From: Oxyruncus cristatus | Taxonomy: Eukaryota; Chordata; Aves; Passeriformes; Cotingidae | Length of the DNA: 64,000 nt | Reading direction: 5' to 3' | Assembly (NCBI GenBank): GCA_013399855.1 | Contig: VXAY01006780.1 | Location: 687,827 to 751,826, forward strand | Shown here: piece by piece, positions 24,701 to 32,100 of the stretch | Numbering within the stretch: position 1 is the first letter of the stretch | Layout of the letters: every line of letters begins with the position of its first letter | Program-made: the position numbers and the translations under genes | The notes under the pieces: generated by a model | Databases searched by the model: none | Told to the model about the DNA's origin: nothing | What the model saw: only the letters and a program-made list of their open reading frames with translations

Positions 24701-25482
24701 CCAGAATTAAATCTGATTTATTTCTTAATCAATAAAGATCCAGCTCCAGGTCCTACAGGGGGTCTTCCACCCCAAGGAAAAGATCTTACTCAAGCTCTCG
24801 CTCCTCATCCTCCCCCGAGAGAGGCAAGAAGAGAAGCCGCTCTAGATCCTCTTCATCTGGTGATCGCAAAAAAAGACGATCGAGATCACGGTCACCCGAA
24901 AGGTTTGGGTTTATGTAGAATAAGAATGGTTGTATTGAAATGTGTGATTTTTTTATTTTATTTATTCTGAAGGACTGAGATTCACTGGGAAGGAATTGAA
25001 TCTGATCAGTTATTCTGACAGTAAAAGTAGTTTTCTCACTTCCCCTTACTCTTACTTGCTGTTAAACACTCTGTAATTGTTTTTTTTTATTATTTCCCCC
25101 CCCTTCCAGTGAAATTCCTCCTGGTAGGAGCATGTTCCATAGAAAGACCTGGCTCACCCTTCTTTCAGTGTGTGGAAGTGTTACTGTGTACATTATCAAA
25201 TTATTTTCATAAGTAAATACTGCATTTAGAAATTGTATTCTACTCTCAGTATTAAACTTAGACTTTTAGTATTAAATTAGTGGCTTAAAGTTACTTGATA
25301 AGGCCCCTATCAGATATACTTGGCTTCCAGCTATTGTAGGATACAGACTGCTCAGAGTAGATGCCAAAATTCATTTCCACTTATTTCTTTGCATGCTTTC
25401 TCCATTTGTATCTTGCAGACGCCGCAGATCATCCTCCGGATCCTCCCATTCTGGTTCCCGTACAAGTTCTAAAAAGAAATAA
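15713..25482 (+). CDS. ZRANB2: ZRANB2, RanBP2-type zinc-finger SR splicing factor (complete, 10 coding exons)
   Basis: Coding exons are 15713-15768, 16383-16435, 16552-16660, 18000-18082, 19616-19692, 20022-20159, 21120-21292, 23097-23183, 24738-24902 and 25419-25482. All introns are GT-AG and the joined frame is open for 1005 bases (334 residues plus TAA), close to mammalian ZRANB2 (about 330). Two RanBP2-type zinc fingers lie at residues 9-40 (Cys 15, 20, 31, 34; Trp13) and 65-94 (Trp69; Cys 71, 74, 85, 88). An acidic, Lys-containing stretch with two DLSKYxLD motifs follows, then a long Arg/Ser domain from about residue 200 to the KKK end. In the family the fingers bind single-stranded RNA resembling 5' splice sites, and the nuclear protein contacts U1-70K and U2AF1 to influence alternative splicing. 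The start is the first ATG of the CpG-rich exon and gives the family N-terminus (KNFRVSDGDWIC). Identification is from recognised sequence, not a search. Confidence 0.97.
15746..16090 (+). repeat. Minisatellite carrying copies of the ZRANB2 exon 1 end and donor site
   Basis: The exon 1 end GACTGGATCTGTCCCGACA plus AGAAGTGAGGG (from 15746) recurs at 15833, 15908, 15973 and 16059, spaced 87, 75, 65 and 86 bases apart. The spacers are GGGAACG/GGGAATG repeats of variable length. Copies 2-4 keep the donor AAGAAGTGAGGG (GT at 15856, 15931 and 15996). Copy 5 has lost it (GACAAGGGACGGGG). Each copy has at most about two changes in the exon-derived core, so the array looks young. Confidence 0.93.
15769..16210 (+). 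other. Purine-only tract with G-quadruplex potential in ZRANB2 intron 1
   Basis: Runs of three or four G separated by AAC, AAT or AAAT fill the first 440 bases of intron 1 on the sense strand. They satisfy the G3-loop-G3 pattern many times over. Their position just after the first exon on the non-template strand is one where G-rich RNA can form R-loops or quadruplexes. No experiment supports this here. Confidence 0.6.
16383..16435 (+). CDS. ZRANB2: ZRANB2 coding exon 2
   Basis: Completes codon 19 and encodes most of zinc finger 1 (CGNVNFARRTSCNRCGR), with three zinc-binding cysteines. Acceptor CCCAG|G and donor AG|GTGAGT-like at 16436. The 53-base length keeps frame with both neighbours. Confidence 0.96.
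16552..16660 (+). CDS. ZRANB2: ZRANB2 coding exon 3
   Basis: Encodes the linker between the fingers (EKTTEAKMMKAGG...), then FSANDWQCKT, the first half of zinc finger 2 with Trp69 and Cys71. Donor AC|GTATGG at 16661. Intron 2 before it is only 116 bases. Confidence 0.96.
16900..17118 (+). mobile_element. CR1 LINE 3' fragment, type C, in ZRANB2 intron 3
   Basis: GGTGAGGCTCTGGCACAGG, CGTTGGACGGGGCTTGG and CAGTCTGGGATTCCATGAA. Confidence 0.88.
17327..17742 (+). mobile_element. CR1 LINE 3' fragment, type A, in ZRANB2 intron 3
   Basis: One of the longer copies, from the GGAGTGTGTCCAGAGAAGGG region through CTGCTCCCAGGGAACAAGG and ACATGGGTCAGTGGTGG to CTATTCTGTCATTCCATGA. Confidence 0.88.
18000..18082 (+). 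CDS. ZRANB2: ZRANB2 coding exon 4
   Basis: Encodes CGNVNWARRSECNMC, the second half of zinc finger 2, and then NTPKYAKLEERT. A strong pyrimidine-rich acceptor (tttttcccctgaag) precedes it and the donor is AG|GTGAG at 18083. Residues match the family almost throughout. Confidence 0.96.
18794..18891 (+). mobile_element. Short CR1 tail, type C, in ZRANB2 intron 4
   Basis: CACTGGAAGGTGTCCCTACC to CAGGCTGGGATTCCCTGATA. Confidence 0.8.
19111..19184. repeat. TA microsatellite interrupted by a 43-base N gap
   Basis: ACATATACATATATATATA precedes the Ns and TATATATATATGTACACACGC follows. The sequencing or assembly failed inside the dinucleotide array, so its true length is unknown. Confidence 0.9.
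19616..19692 (+). CDS. ZRANB2: ZRANB2 coding exon 5
   Basis: Encodes the YGGGFNERENVEYIEREE segment and ends at a codon boundary (GAG|GTAAGA). This acidic, Tyr-containing linker between the zinc fingers and the charged region is strongly conserved in the family. Confidence 0.96.
20022..20159 (+). CDS. ZRANB2: ZRANB2 coding exon 6
   Basis: 46 codons in phase 0/0. Encodes FGRKKKKYRGK (basic, a probable nuclear-localisation segment), PASILKEVEDKE, an acidic run and the first DLSKYKLDE motif. Acceptor TTGTAG| and donor GAG|GTAGGA. Confidence 0.95.
20705..20767. repeat. 21-base tandem repeat, three copies, in ZRANB2 intron 6
   Basis: The unit ACATATATAAATATAAAATAG occurs at 20705 and 20726 and, with a few changes, at 20747. 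It is followed by TA-rich sequence to about 20812. Confidence 0.85.
21120..21292 (+). CDS. ZRANB2: ZRANB2 coding exon 7
   Basis: Encodes DEDEDDADLSKYNLD, the second copy of the acidic DLSKY motif, then a Lys-rich patch and the start of the Arg/Ser domain. Donor AG|GTAAAC at 21293. This exon is much more GC-rich (Arg CGC, Ser TCC) than the AT-rich introns beside it. Confidence 0.95.
21293..23096 (+). other. ZRANB2 intron 7
   Basis: 1.8 kb holding one CR1 tail (21749-21903), a TA run near 22116-22130 and otherwise unremarkable AT-rich sequence. Confidence 0.8.
21749..21903 (+). mobile_element. CR1 LINE 3' fragment, type C, in ZRANB2 intron 7
   Basis: CCAGGCCAGGTTGGACAGTG, GCCCATGGCAGGGGGTGG and CGATCTGGGATTCGCTAA. 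Confidence 0.85.
23097..23183 (+). CDS. ZRANB2: ZRANB2 coding exon 8
   Basis: 29 codons of pure Arg/Ser domain ending RSRGSKS. The acceptor is ttgttgcag| and the donor is AG|GTGAAT at 23184. It begins and ends in the same phase, so skipping it would keep frame. Confidence 0.95.
23184..24737 (+). other. ZRANB2 intron 8, no microRNA hairpin seen
   Basis: 1.55 kb without recognised repeats. In mammals the intron at this position hosts the miR-186 hairpin. Neither the mature sequence nor a related hairpin is visible here. Confidence 0.7.
24738..24902 (+). CDS. ZRANB2: ZRANB2 coding exon 9
   Basis: 55 codons of the Arg/Ser domain (STPRKRSYSSSRSS, then GDRKKRRSRSRSPE). The acceptor aataaag| has a weak pyrimidine tract and the donor AG|GTTTGG departs from consensus. 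Weak sites fit with alternative use of the 3' end of this gene, which is known in mammals. Confidence 0.94.
25110..25212 (+). other. ZRANB2: Possible alternative 3' coding exon in ZRANB2 intron 9
   Basis: A very strong acceptor (long T/C run with eight consecutive C, then TTCCAG) ends at 25109. Spliced to exon 9, the frame stays open as S-EIPPGRSMFHRKTW and on to ...KLFS, with TAA at 25210-25212, followed directly by GTAAAT, a fair donor. Mammalian ZRANB2 has a short isoform with a different C-terminus whose first residue after SPE is also Ser. The tail residues here do not resemble the human one I recall, so this stays a prediction. Confidence 0.35.
25419..25482 (+). CDS. ZRANB2: ZRANB2 coding exon 10 and stop
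   Basis: Encodes the last 20 residues (RRRSSSGSSHSGS... ending SKKK) and TAA at 25480-25482. The acceptor is tatcttgcag|. This is the main long-isoform C-terminus of the family. Confidence 0.95.
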
Positions 25483-27064
25483 TGTATTAAAGCTCACATT
25501 TACAAAAAAGCCCACCAAAATTCCAGTCAGTGCATGAGACATTTTTAAGAAGTTGGTGTCTTACTTGGTCAGAAGTGCTAAATCTGCTAGTAGAGGTGCA
25601 TGTCTGTCCTTGCTTTCTGGCAAACTGCAGCTTTGTTCATCCATGACCCAAAACATGAGGTAGCATTTTAAGCCATAAACTCCCCCGGCAGAGGCGGGAG
25701 GTTCTGTGGTGTGAGCTGGGGGAGGTTATTATTTTTAAAGCTGAGTTCCTCCCTCAGATGTAGGAGCAGGTTGGGAACGTCCTGGTCCCGCTCTGCTCCT
25801 GGACTAAAGCCGTGTGAGGAGGACCCCCTGAGCTTTGTGCAGCCACCTCCGGAACGTGACGGAGCTCCCATGGGACCACAGAACAGGGTAGGGATGGAGT
25901 CACCTAGGGACAGTTTGAGGGTTTAGGGCCAAGATTTGTTCGTGTTCCATGTTGAAGTACCAGTGTAGATGGACACCCCTCTTTAGCAATGCTCAGTGCA
26001 AAGCAGCTCTTAGACCCCCCCCAGTCCATCATGATTCAGTAGAGGGAATTAGCCTTCATTCCTGGAAAGCGAGGATGTTGGAGAGAGATGTTCTTTGCTG
26101 CAGCCAGCAAAGGGCCTGTTGGCTGTGGTGGTTTCCTGACCCTGGACTCCATGATCCTTTTACAAACGGATCATTTAGGATCTGCTCCTGCCATGGAGGA
26201 GTTTGGAACTAGCTCCTTGGAATCAAGGGAAGCTTCCGCAGGCCGCCTGTAAAATTCCCTTTTGGGCTGACTAAAATTTTCAAGGTATCTCAATTTTATT
26301 TTTCTTTCAAAAAATGAGAATGAGTAAACTGTGTAGAAAGTTCTGGCATCTTAAATGTGTTCTTCATCAATCATTCTTTTTTCCTGCAACATAATTTATG
26401 GCTTAAAATGCTTTGTGGAATCCATTTTAGTATAAAACTTGGTCTCTCTTGAGCTCCGTTTGGTTAAGAAAGGTGTAAGTCTTCAGTGCCATCACAAGGT
26501 AAGTATGGTGAGGAAAATTCTTATTAAGCAAAGAGCAATATATCTGCATTTATTTCAGTAGTAAAACTCCCAAACCCAGATTTGCTGTTTTTTTCAGTAA
26601 ACTGCACAGAAACAAACGGAGCAACATTTAAAAACTCCATTCTGCTCTTTTTTTCCTTTTTTTTTTTTTTTTTGAGACGTCTTATGGACTGATCTAGAAG
26701 CGAAATGTTTTTGGTGTAGAAGTATTTTGATAATCTTTTTGCAGAAAAAAGCAGTTTCTTTAATGCTTTCTTTTCTCTCTAATTTCGATGCTAAATGTGT
26801 GTAGGTTGCACAAGAGCAGGTTAGTCTGTAACTGTGCCTCTGACTTCAACGTCCAACTACTACAGTGTACAACCCAGATCAAGTAGACGCTCTGTTGTTA
26901 GCATTGGGGTTTTCTTGTGCTTTGTATTCCAATTGTTGCTGTACTTAACAGATGAGGGGATTTAAAGTTAGCAACTCATAGGCCACAGGCAAAGGAGAAC
27001 AATGGGTTCATTTGGCTTAGAGAATGTATAAGGCAAAATGATGCTGTAGACAAGTGTAAATAAA
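25483..27064 (+). other. ZRANB2: ZRANB2 3' UTR
   Basis: About 1.6 kb of AT-rich sequence between the stop codon and the first canonical AATAAA. It has no repeats, unlike the flanks, which fits a conserved UTR. Confidence 0.75.
27059..27064 (+). terminator. ZRANB2: ZRANB2 polyadenylation signal
   Basis: Canonical AATAAA (GTAAATAAAACCTG), followed within 30 bases by a GT-rich element (TGTGAGTTAATTGTGCGG). CR1 fragments resume about 220 bases downstream. Confidence 0.75.
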
Positions 27065-27283
27065 ACCTGTGAGTTAATTGTGCGGCGAGTGCTTTGTCTT
27101 GGGGACACACAGACCCTCCTTGTCACCTGCACTGGCAGGGACTCCATGGCTGGAGTCCCACTTAGCTGGCCAATAGATCACATGTTTTCAGATCGGTTCG
27201 GTTCTTTAAGTACTGAAAATATCTTTGGCTTTCAACAGCAGTGCGTTCAAACTGAGCTTTTACAAAGCTTCAAGGTGTTTCCA

Positions 27284-27515
27284 TAGAAACGTGGAATATC
27301 CTGAGTTGGGAGGAATCAACAAGGATCATCTAGTCCAACTCCTCACCCTGCCCCAGACACCTCCAGAAATTCCACCCTGTCCCTGAGAGCGTTGTCCAAC
27401 ACTCCTAGAGCTCTGGCAGCCTTGGTGCTGTGACTCTGCCCTGGGGAGCCTGTTCAGTGCCCAACCACCCTCTGGGGGAAGAACCTTTCCTGATATCCAG
27501 CCTAAAGGGGTGAAA
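27284..27515 (-). mobile_element. CR1 LINE 3' fragment, type B
   Basis: CTGAGTTGGGAGGAATCAAC, CACTCCTAGAGCTCTGGC, GGGAGCCTGTTCAGTGCCC and CCTGATATCCAGCCTAAA. Confidence 0.85.
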
Positions 27516-27564
27516 TGCCAGAGTAAGGTCAGTCCATCCCTCGCCCTGTAAGAATCCTCTAAGT

Positions 27565-27694
27565 CACTGCTGCCCATCCCTGAAAGCGCTCAAGGCCAAG
27601 TTGGGTGGGGCTTGGAGCAACCTGGTCTAGGGAGCAGAACTGGCTGGGCTCTAAGGACCTTCCCAACCCAAACCAGTCTGGGATTCTTGGATAC
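27565..27694 (+). mobile_element. CR1 LINE 3' fragment, type C
   Basis: CTGCCCATCCCTGAAAGCGC to CAGTCTGGGATTCTTGGATA. Opposite orientation to the copy 50 bases before it. Confidence 0.8.
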
Positions 27695-27849
27695 CTGGTG
27701 TCTTTCACTCAGGTATCAAAAAGCCTTCTTAAGAAGTAAATTTTGAAATCAAGCGCTGATTGATGGATGCTGGCATTCCCTGGACTCTGTGGGCTGTCAG
27801 GGGAGGGTATGGAAGTTCCATTCTCCATAAGCATCTTGCTTGAGCTTCC

Positions 27850-28095
27850 CCACTGTCCAACCTGAACCTCCCCTGGAACAGCCTGAGGCTGTTTCCTCTT
27901 GTCCTATCCCTTGTTCCCTGGGAGCAGAGCCCGACCCCCACCTGGCTCCACCCTCCTGTCAGGGAGTTGCAGAGAGCGAGAAGGTCCCCCCTGAGCCTCC
28001 TTTTCGCCAGGCTGAGCCTCCCCAGCTCCCTCAGCCACTCCTGGTGCTCCAGACCCTTCCCCAGCTCTGTTCCCTTCTCTGGACACGCTCCAGTC
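27850..28095 (-). mobile_element. CR1 LINE fragment without tail, next to PTGER3 promoter
   Basis: CCTGAGGCTGTTTCCTCTTG, TTCCCTGGGAGCAGAGCCC and TTCTCTGGACACGCTCCAG. This is the more 5' part of the CR1 end. It stops about 120 bases before the PTGER3 TATA box. Confidence 0.85.
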
Positions 28096-28112
28096 CCCCA
28101 GTGTGCGGTTTG

Positions 28113-28297
28113 TGGTGGGACTCGTTCCCGCCCGGGGCTGAGACGGCTCGCTCGGAGGGGCGGGGTGAGACCGAGCGGTGCAGCCTCAGGGCGGGTCGAG
28201 CCGCCTCCCCCTTATAAACGTGTCCGCCCGCGCTTCCCGACGGCTCCCGGCTCCCCGCCCGGCTCCATGCCCTGTGCCTCGGCTCCGCGGCGCCGGG
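28113..28297 (+). promoter_or_regulatory. PTGER3: PTGER3 promoter: GC boxes, TATA box and 5' UTR
   Basis: GGGGCGGGG at 28157-28165 and GGGCGGG near 28191 are Sp1-type GC boxes. TATAAA at 28213-28218 lies 80 bases before the chosen start codon, predicting transcription from about 28243. The region is CpG-rich and the island continues through exon 1. A CR1 fragment ends about 60 bases upstream of the first GC box. Confidence 0.75.
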
Positions 28298-28389
28298 ATG
28301 AGCCCCTGGCAGCAGTGCGAGCCCGTTCCCAACGCCACCCAGCCCGGCGCCGTGGGGCAGCGAGGCAGCGGCATGGGGCGGGCGGCTGA
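28267..28389 (+). CDS. Upstream ORF overlapping the PTGER3 start codon
   Basis: An ATG at 28267, in poor context (T at -3), opens a 40-codon frame that overlaps the PTGER3 start (28298) in the +2 frame and ends at 28389. If transcription starts about 25-30 bases after the TATA box, this ATG is in the leader. It would lower EP3 translation unless skipped. There is no evidence that the peptide itself matters. Confidence 0.4.
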   Translation: MPCASAPRRRDEPLAAVRARSQRHPARRRGAARQRHGAGG

Positions 28390-29131
28390 GGGCTGCGGCA
28401 CCGTGTCCGTGGCCATCCCGCTGACCATGATGATCACGGGCATGGTGGGCAATGCCCTGGCCATGCTGCTCGTGTCCCGCAGCTACCGCGCCAAGGGCAG
28501 CCGCAGGAAGAGATCGTTCCTGCTGTGCATCGGCTCCCTGGCGCTCACCGACATGCTGGGCCAGCTGCTCACCAGCCCCATCGTCATCTCCGTCTACCTG
28601 GCCAACCGCACCTGGGAGGCCGTGGACCCCTCGGGGCACCTCTGCGTCTTCTTCGGCTTCAGCATGACGGTGTTCGGGCTGTGCCCGCTGCTCATCGCCA
28701 GCGCCATGGCCGTGGAGCGGGCGCTGGCCATCCGGGCACCGCACTGGTACGCCAGCCACATGAACCCGCGGCTCACCAAGGGCGGCCTGCTCGCCATCTG
28801 GGCTGCTGTGGTTGCCTTCGCCCTGCTGCCCGTGGCCGGGCTCGGACAGTACACGCTGCAGTGGCCCGGCACATGGTGCTTCATCAGCACCGGCGACGGC
28901 CGCCCCGGCGGCAGCACCGTCTTCGCCGCCACCTTCGCCGTGCTGGGGCTGCTGTCCCTCGTGGTGACCGTGGCCTGTAACCTGGCCACCATCGAGGCGC
29001 TGGTGTCCCGCTGCCGCACCAAGGCCACCGAGGCGCACTCCAGCAAGCAGTGGGGACGGATCACCATGGAGACGCTGATCCAGCTCCTCGGCATCATGTG
29101 TGTTCTCTCGGCCTGCTGGTCACCGCTGCTG
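28298..29131 (+). CDS. PTGER3: PTGER3 exon 1 (N-terminus to TM6)
   Basis: 278 codons ending CWSPLL, with donor CTG|GTAGGT at 29132, the same intron position in TM6 as in mammals. Very GC-rich, with synonymous positions strongly biased to G and C, typical of a single-exon CpG-island start. The ATG has G at -3. Confidence 0.96.
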
Positions 29132-32100
29132 GTAGGTCCCTGTGCCACCGCTGTGGGGTGACCCCAGTCCTCCTCCCTCCTTCCTTTGGGAAGGACAATG
29201 CATGGCCACCAGCTTGGGCAGGGTGGGAGGCACTGGGAATTCCTGTTCCTTGTGGACAGCATGTCCATGAACAGCCTCTTGGAAAGAAAGCAGGGACAGG
29301 GACAGAGCTCAGGGGGTATCGGGGTGGGAAGCTAGTAGGAGAGAAGCTGGGAGATGTCCAAGAGGAGAGCAAAAGTGCAGCCTGTTGGAAAAATCAGGTG
29401 TACAGAGTAAGGAAGCAGGACGTGAGGAGTGGGCCTGGGAGCAGGATACTGCAGTCAGCTGTCATGTAGGATTTTTTATTTCCTTCCACCTTGTAGCAAA
29501 ACTTAGTGCTTTATGAGAAAATGTGCCCCCAGCTCTGTGAGTTCCTTCGGGCTTGCAGCCGTCTGTCCCCTGTGCCTGATTTACAGCAGCCTCCTTGGCT
29601 TTTCATCTCTTGTTTTTAAGGACCTTTGCATTTCTTTCCACTACCTTGTTATTCCTTACTTATGAACCCCTGGTCATGATGGAGGAGGGGAGGAGGCAGA
29701 ATCCAGGTTTCTCTGCCATGTGGGACAAGGGCACACCCAGGGGTCCAGAACCCCATCCCCAAAGGCTGGTTTACTCTGCTGTCAGAGAATACAAAGTTTG
29801 TACTTGGTATCTCTGAGCGGGACCAGGCTGAAACTGGCTGTGGAAACACTGAGGTTACATGAAAGGTTCTTTACGTCTGGAGAAGAATTTTTCTTCCTTC
29901 TTGTCCTTGAGCCCTCGTGAGCGGGGCTGTGACGAGGAATGGCCGACAAAGCTGACAGCCAGTAGGGATGAGGTGACAAGAGAGAACAACTCAATTTAGC
30001 ACTCTTATCCTTGTAAATGAATTAAAATTCCATCAAATCCTCAAAATAACACCGCCCCAAAATCTGTCAGGAGTTTAAGTTAACTTTCTGGAGATCATTA
30101 ACAGTGACGGAAGTAAAACATGAAACCACCCTGAAGGTTAGTGAGAACTTGGAAGCAGAGAATAATGTTCTGCTCCTCAAATCCCACAGAATGGCAGATT
30201 TGGTCAGTGAAGGCAAGAGCCTGTCTCTGGCTCTGTGTCCATGAGGTGGTTATTTGCACTCCTGCACACCCTGACCTCCCTGGGGACGATCCTGCTGGTG
30301 TTTCGTCCCGAGGGAGACACTGGGATTTCTCCATTTTCCAGGAGATAACTGTTACCCTGATGTTACGCCTGTTTCCCCCTCAGCCAGCCCAGGTCATGGA
30401 GCTGTTGCCCCCGAGGGTTTAACCAGCCTTGCAGCATCAAGAGAAGATCCGAGATGAGGGAACTCTTTCTTCTTCATAACCAGAGTTCTCAGATAAATCA
30501 GTGAGGAGGCAGGGATTCCTCTTCGTGGTTTTATTCCCAGGGCATTTCTGTGGGTTTAACAGGCAGAAGTCAACCCAGAACCCCGAGGGAATTTGTCAGC
30601 ACTTCTCTCTTCTTCGTGGCAGCAACACTTGGAAGTGCGAAACTTGTTCTGTGGAGTTCTGCAAAACTTCTCTGCCTGGTCAGTGTGTTCTCAGGTGTTC
30701 TTATTCTCAAAATCCAGAGTCATGACTGCAGGAGCATGTTTGTACATACACCTCCATGTTTCTGCATACCACTCCATTTTTATACATAGACCTCGACTGT
30801 TCTGTACAACCACAGTAAGGGTTAAGAATTAGATGCCACGTTTTTGCAGGACTGTGGAGAATGCAAGTGAGTTTTCACTGAAAGCCAGATTGTAGAAATC
30901 ATTTACCGTGTAGCTGCATCTCTCAGCAGTTTTAAGAAATTGAGTTGAAATAGAAAACCAGGGACTTACCGAGGAGTTCTTTGTGATTTTTTTTTTTTTA
31001 AAGACATCTGAGTTTTGTAACTGAGAACTAACAGATTCTGACAGCTGTTGCTGTTAGAAAAACAATGCCCTTGTACACAGACAGTATTTTTAGACTCGGT
31101 CTGTTGATGTAAACAACAAATTCAAATGTGATTTAGCTGCAGAGTGAAAGTTCTGCCAGTCGTGGCCGTGCTCTGAAGGGCTCCATGGAGCTCATTCTGG
31201 CTCTGTGCAGGCTTGGGTAGAAAGGAGGAGACAGACAGTGCAGGCATTGCCTCCTTTTTCTGTGCACTCACACGATCTGGGTGAATTCAGCATCAAGAAC
31301 CTGGGAAAACACCCCACTCTGATAAAATCTTGCTTTATCCTAAGTGGTTTCCAGTTCACACTGATCTTCTGCTTATTTTGGAGCATGTACTGTCAGGACA
31401 AGTGGAATAGCTTCCCACTGCCAAAGGGCAGGGTTAGATGGGATATTGGGAAGAAATCCTTCCCAGTGAGGGTGGTGAGGCCCTGGCACAGGTTGCCCAG
31501 AGAAGCTTGGCTGCCCTATCCCTGGAAGTGTCCAAGGCCAGGTTGGACGGGACTTGGAGCAACCTGGGATAGTGGAAGGTGTCCCTGCCCATGGCAGGGG
31601 TGGGATGAGACGGGCTTTAAGGTCCCTTCCAACCCAAACCACTCTGGGATTCTGGGATAACAGCTGAACTGGGCTGGCAGCAGACAAATAACTCTTAAGG
31701 GGAAGTAGAGGAAGCTGTTCCATGATTGCACAGAAACACCTGTGCACAAACTGGAATTCTCATAATAACACTTCTGGAGCCCCAGGCTACAAAATTATTC
31801 CCTCCCAGAATTGTTTCAAGGTCATTTAAAGCCAAAATGCTCAAGAATTCTGCTGCCTTTCCTGTTAAAATACTTCTGCTCCTTAAACTTCCTGGCAGAC
31901 AGAAATTAAAGACATATAAAACCACAGTCATGATAACAGTAAAGTTGAGGTACTCTAGTTGAATAAATACAATTATCAACTATATTACTATATGCATTTT
32001 GAGCCAAATTTTTAATTGGCATAAATTACATAGTTCCATTGTCTTTATTCCACCTGGTGCTGTTCCTCTGCCTTGTGCAGCCCTTCTTTTAATTCATTTA

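Larger units (their letters stand above)
27065..28112. other. Intergenic spacer between ZRANB2 and PTGER3
   Basis: Only about 1.05 kb separates the ZRANB2 poly(A) signal from the PTGER3 promoter. Three CR1 fragments (27284-27515 minus, 27565-27694 plus, 27850-28095 minus) occupy over half of it. Confidence 0.8.

Noticed and set aside
26249..26271. AAAATTCCCTTTTGGGCT in the ZRANB2 3' UTR, one base short of matching much of mature miR-186
   Set aside because: No complementary arm lies within 70 bases on either side, so no hairpin can form, and the position is the 3' UTR rather than intron 8. Treated as coincidence.
28178..28297. In-frame ATG at 28178 extending PTGER3 by 40 residues
   Set aside because: It lies upstream of the TATAAA at 28213, so a TATA-directed transcript would not contain it. 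The extension is low-complexity Pro/Arg/Ala and does not resemble EP3 N-termini.
27967..29038. Large frames on both strands over PTGER3 exon 1
   Set aside because: Shadows of a GC-rich coding exon. Only the + frame from 28298 gives a seven-helix receptor.
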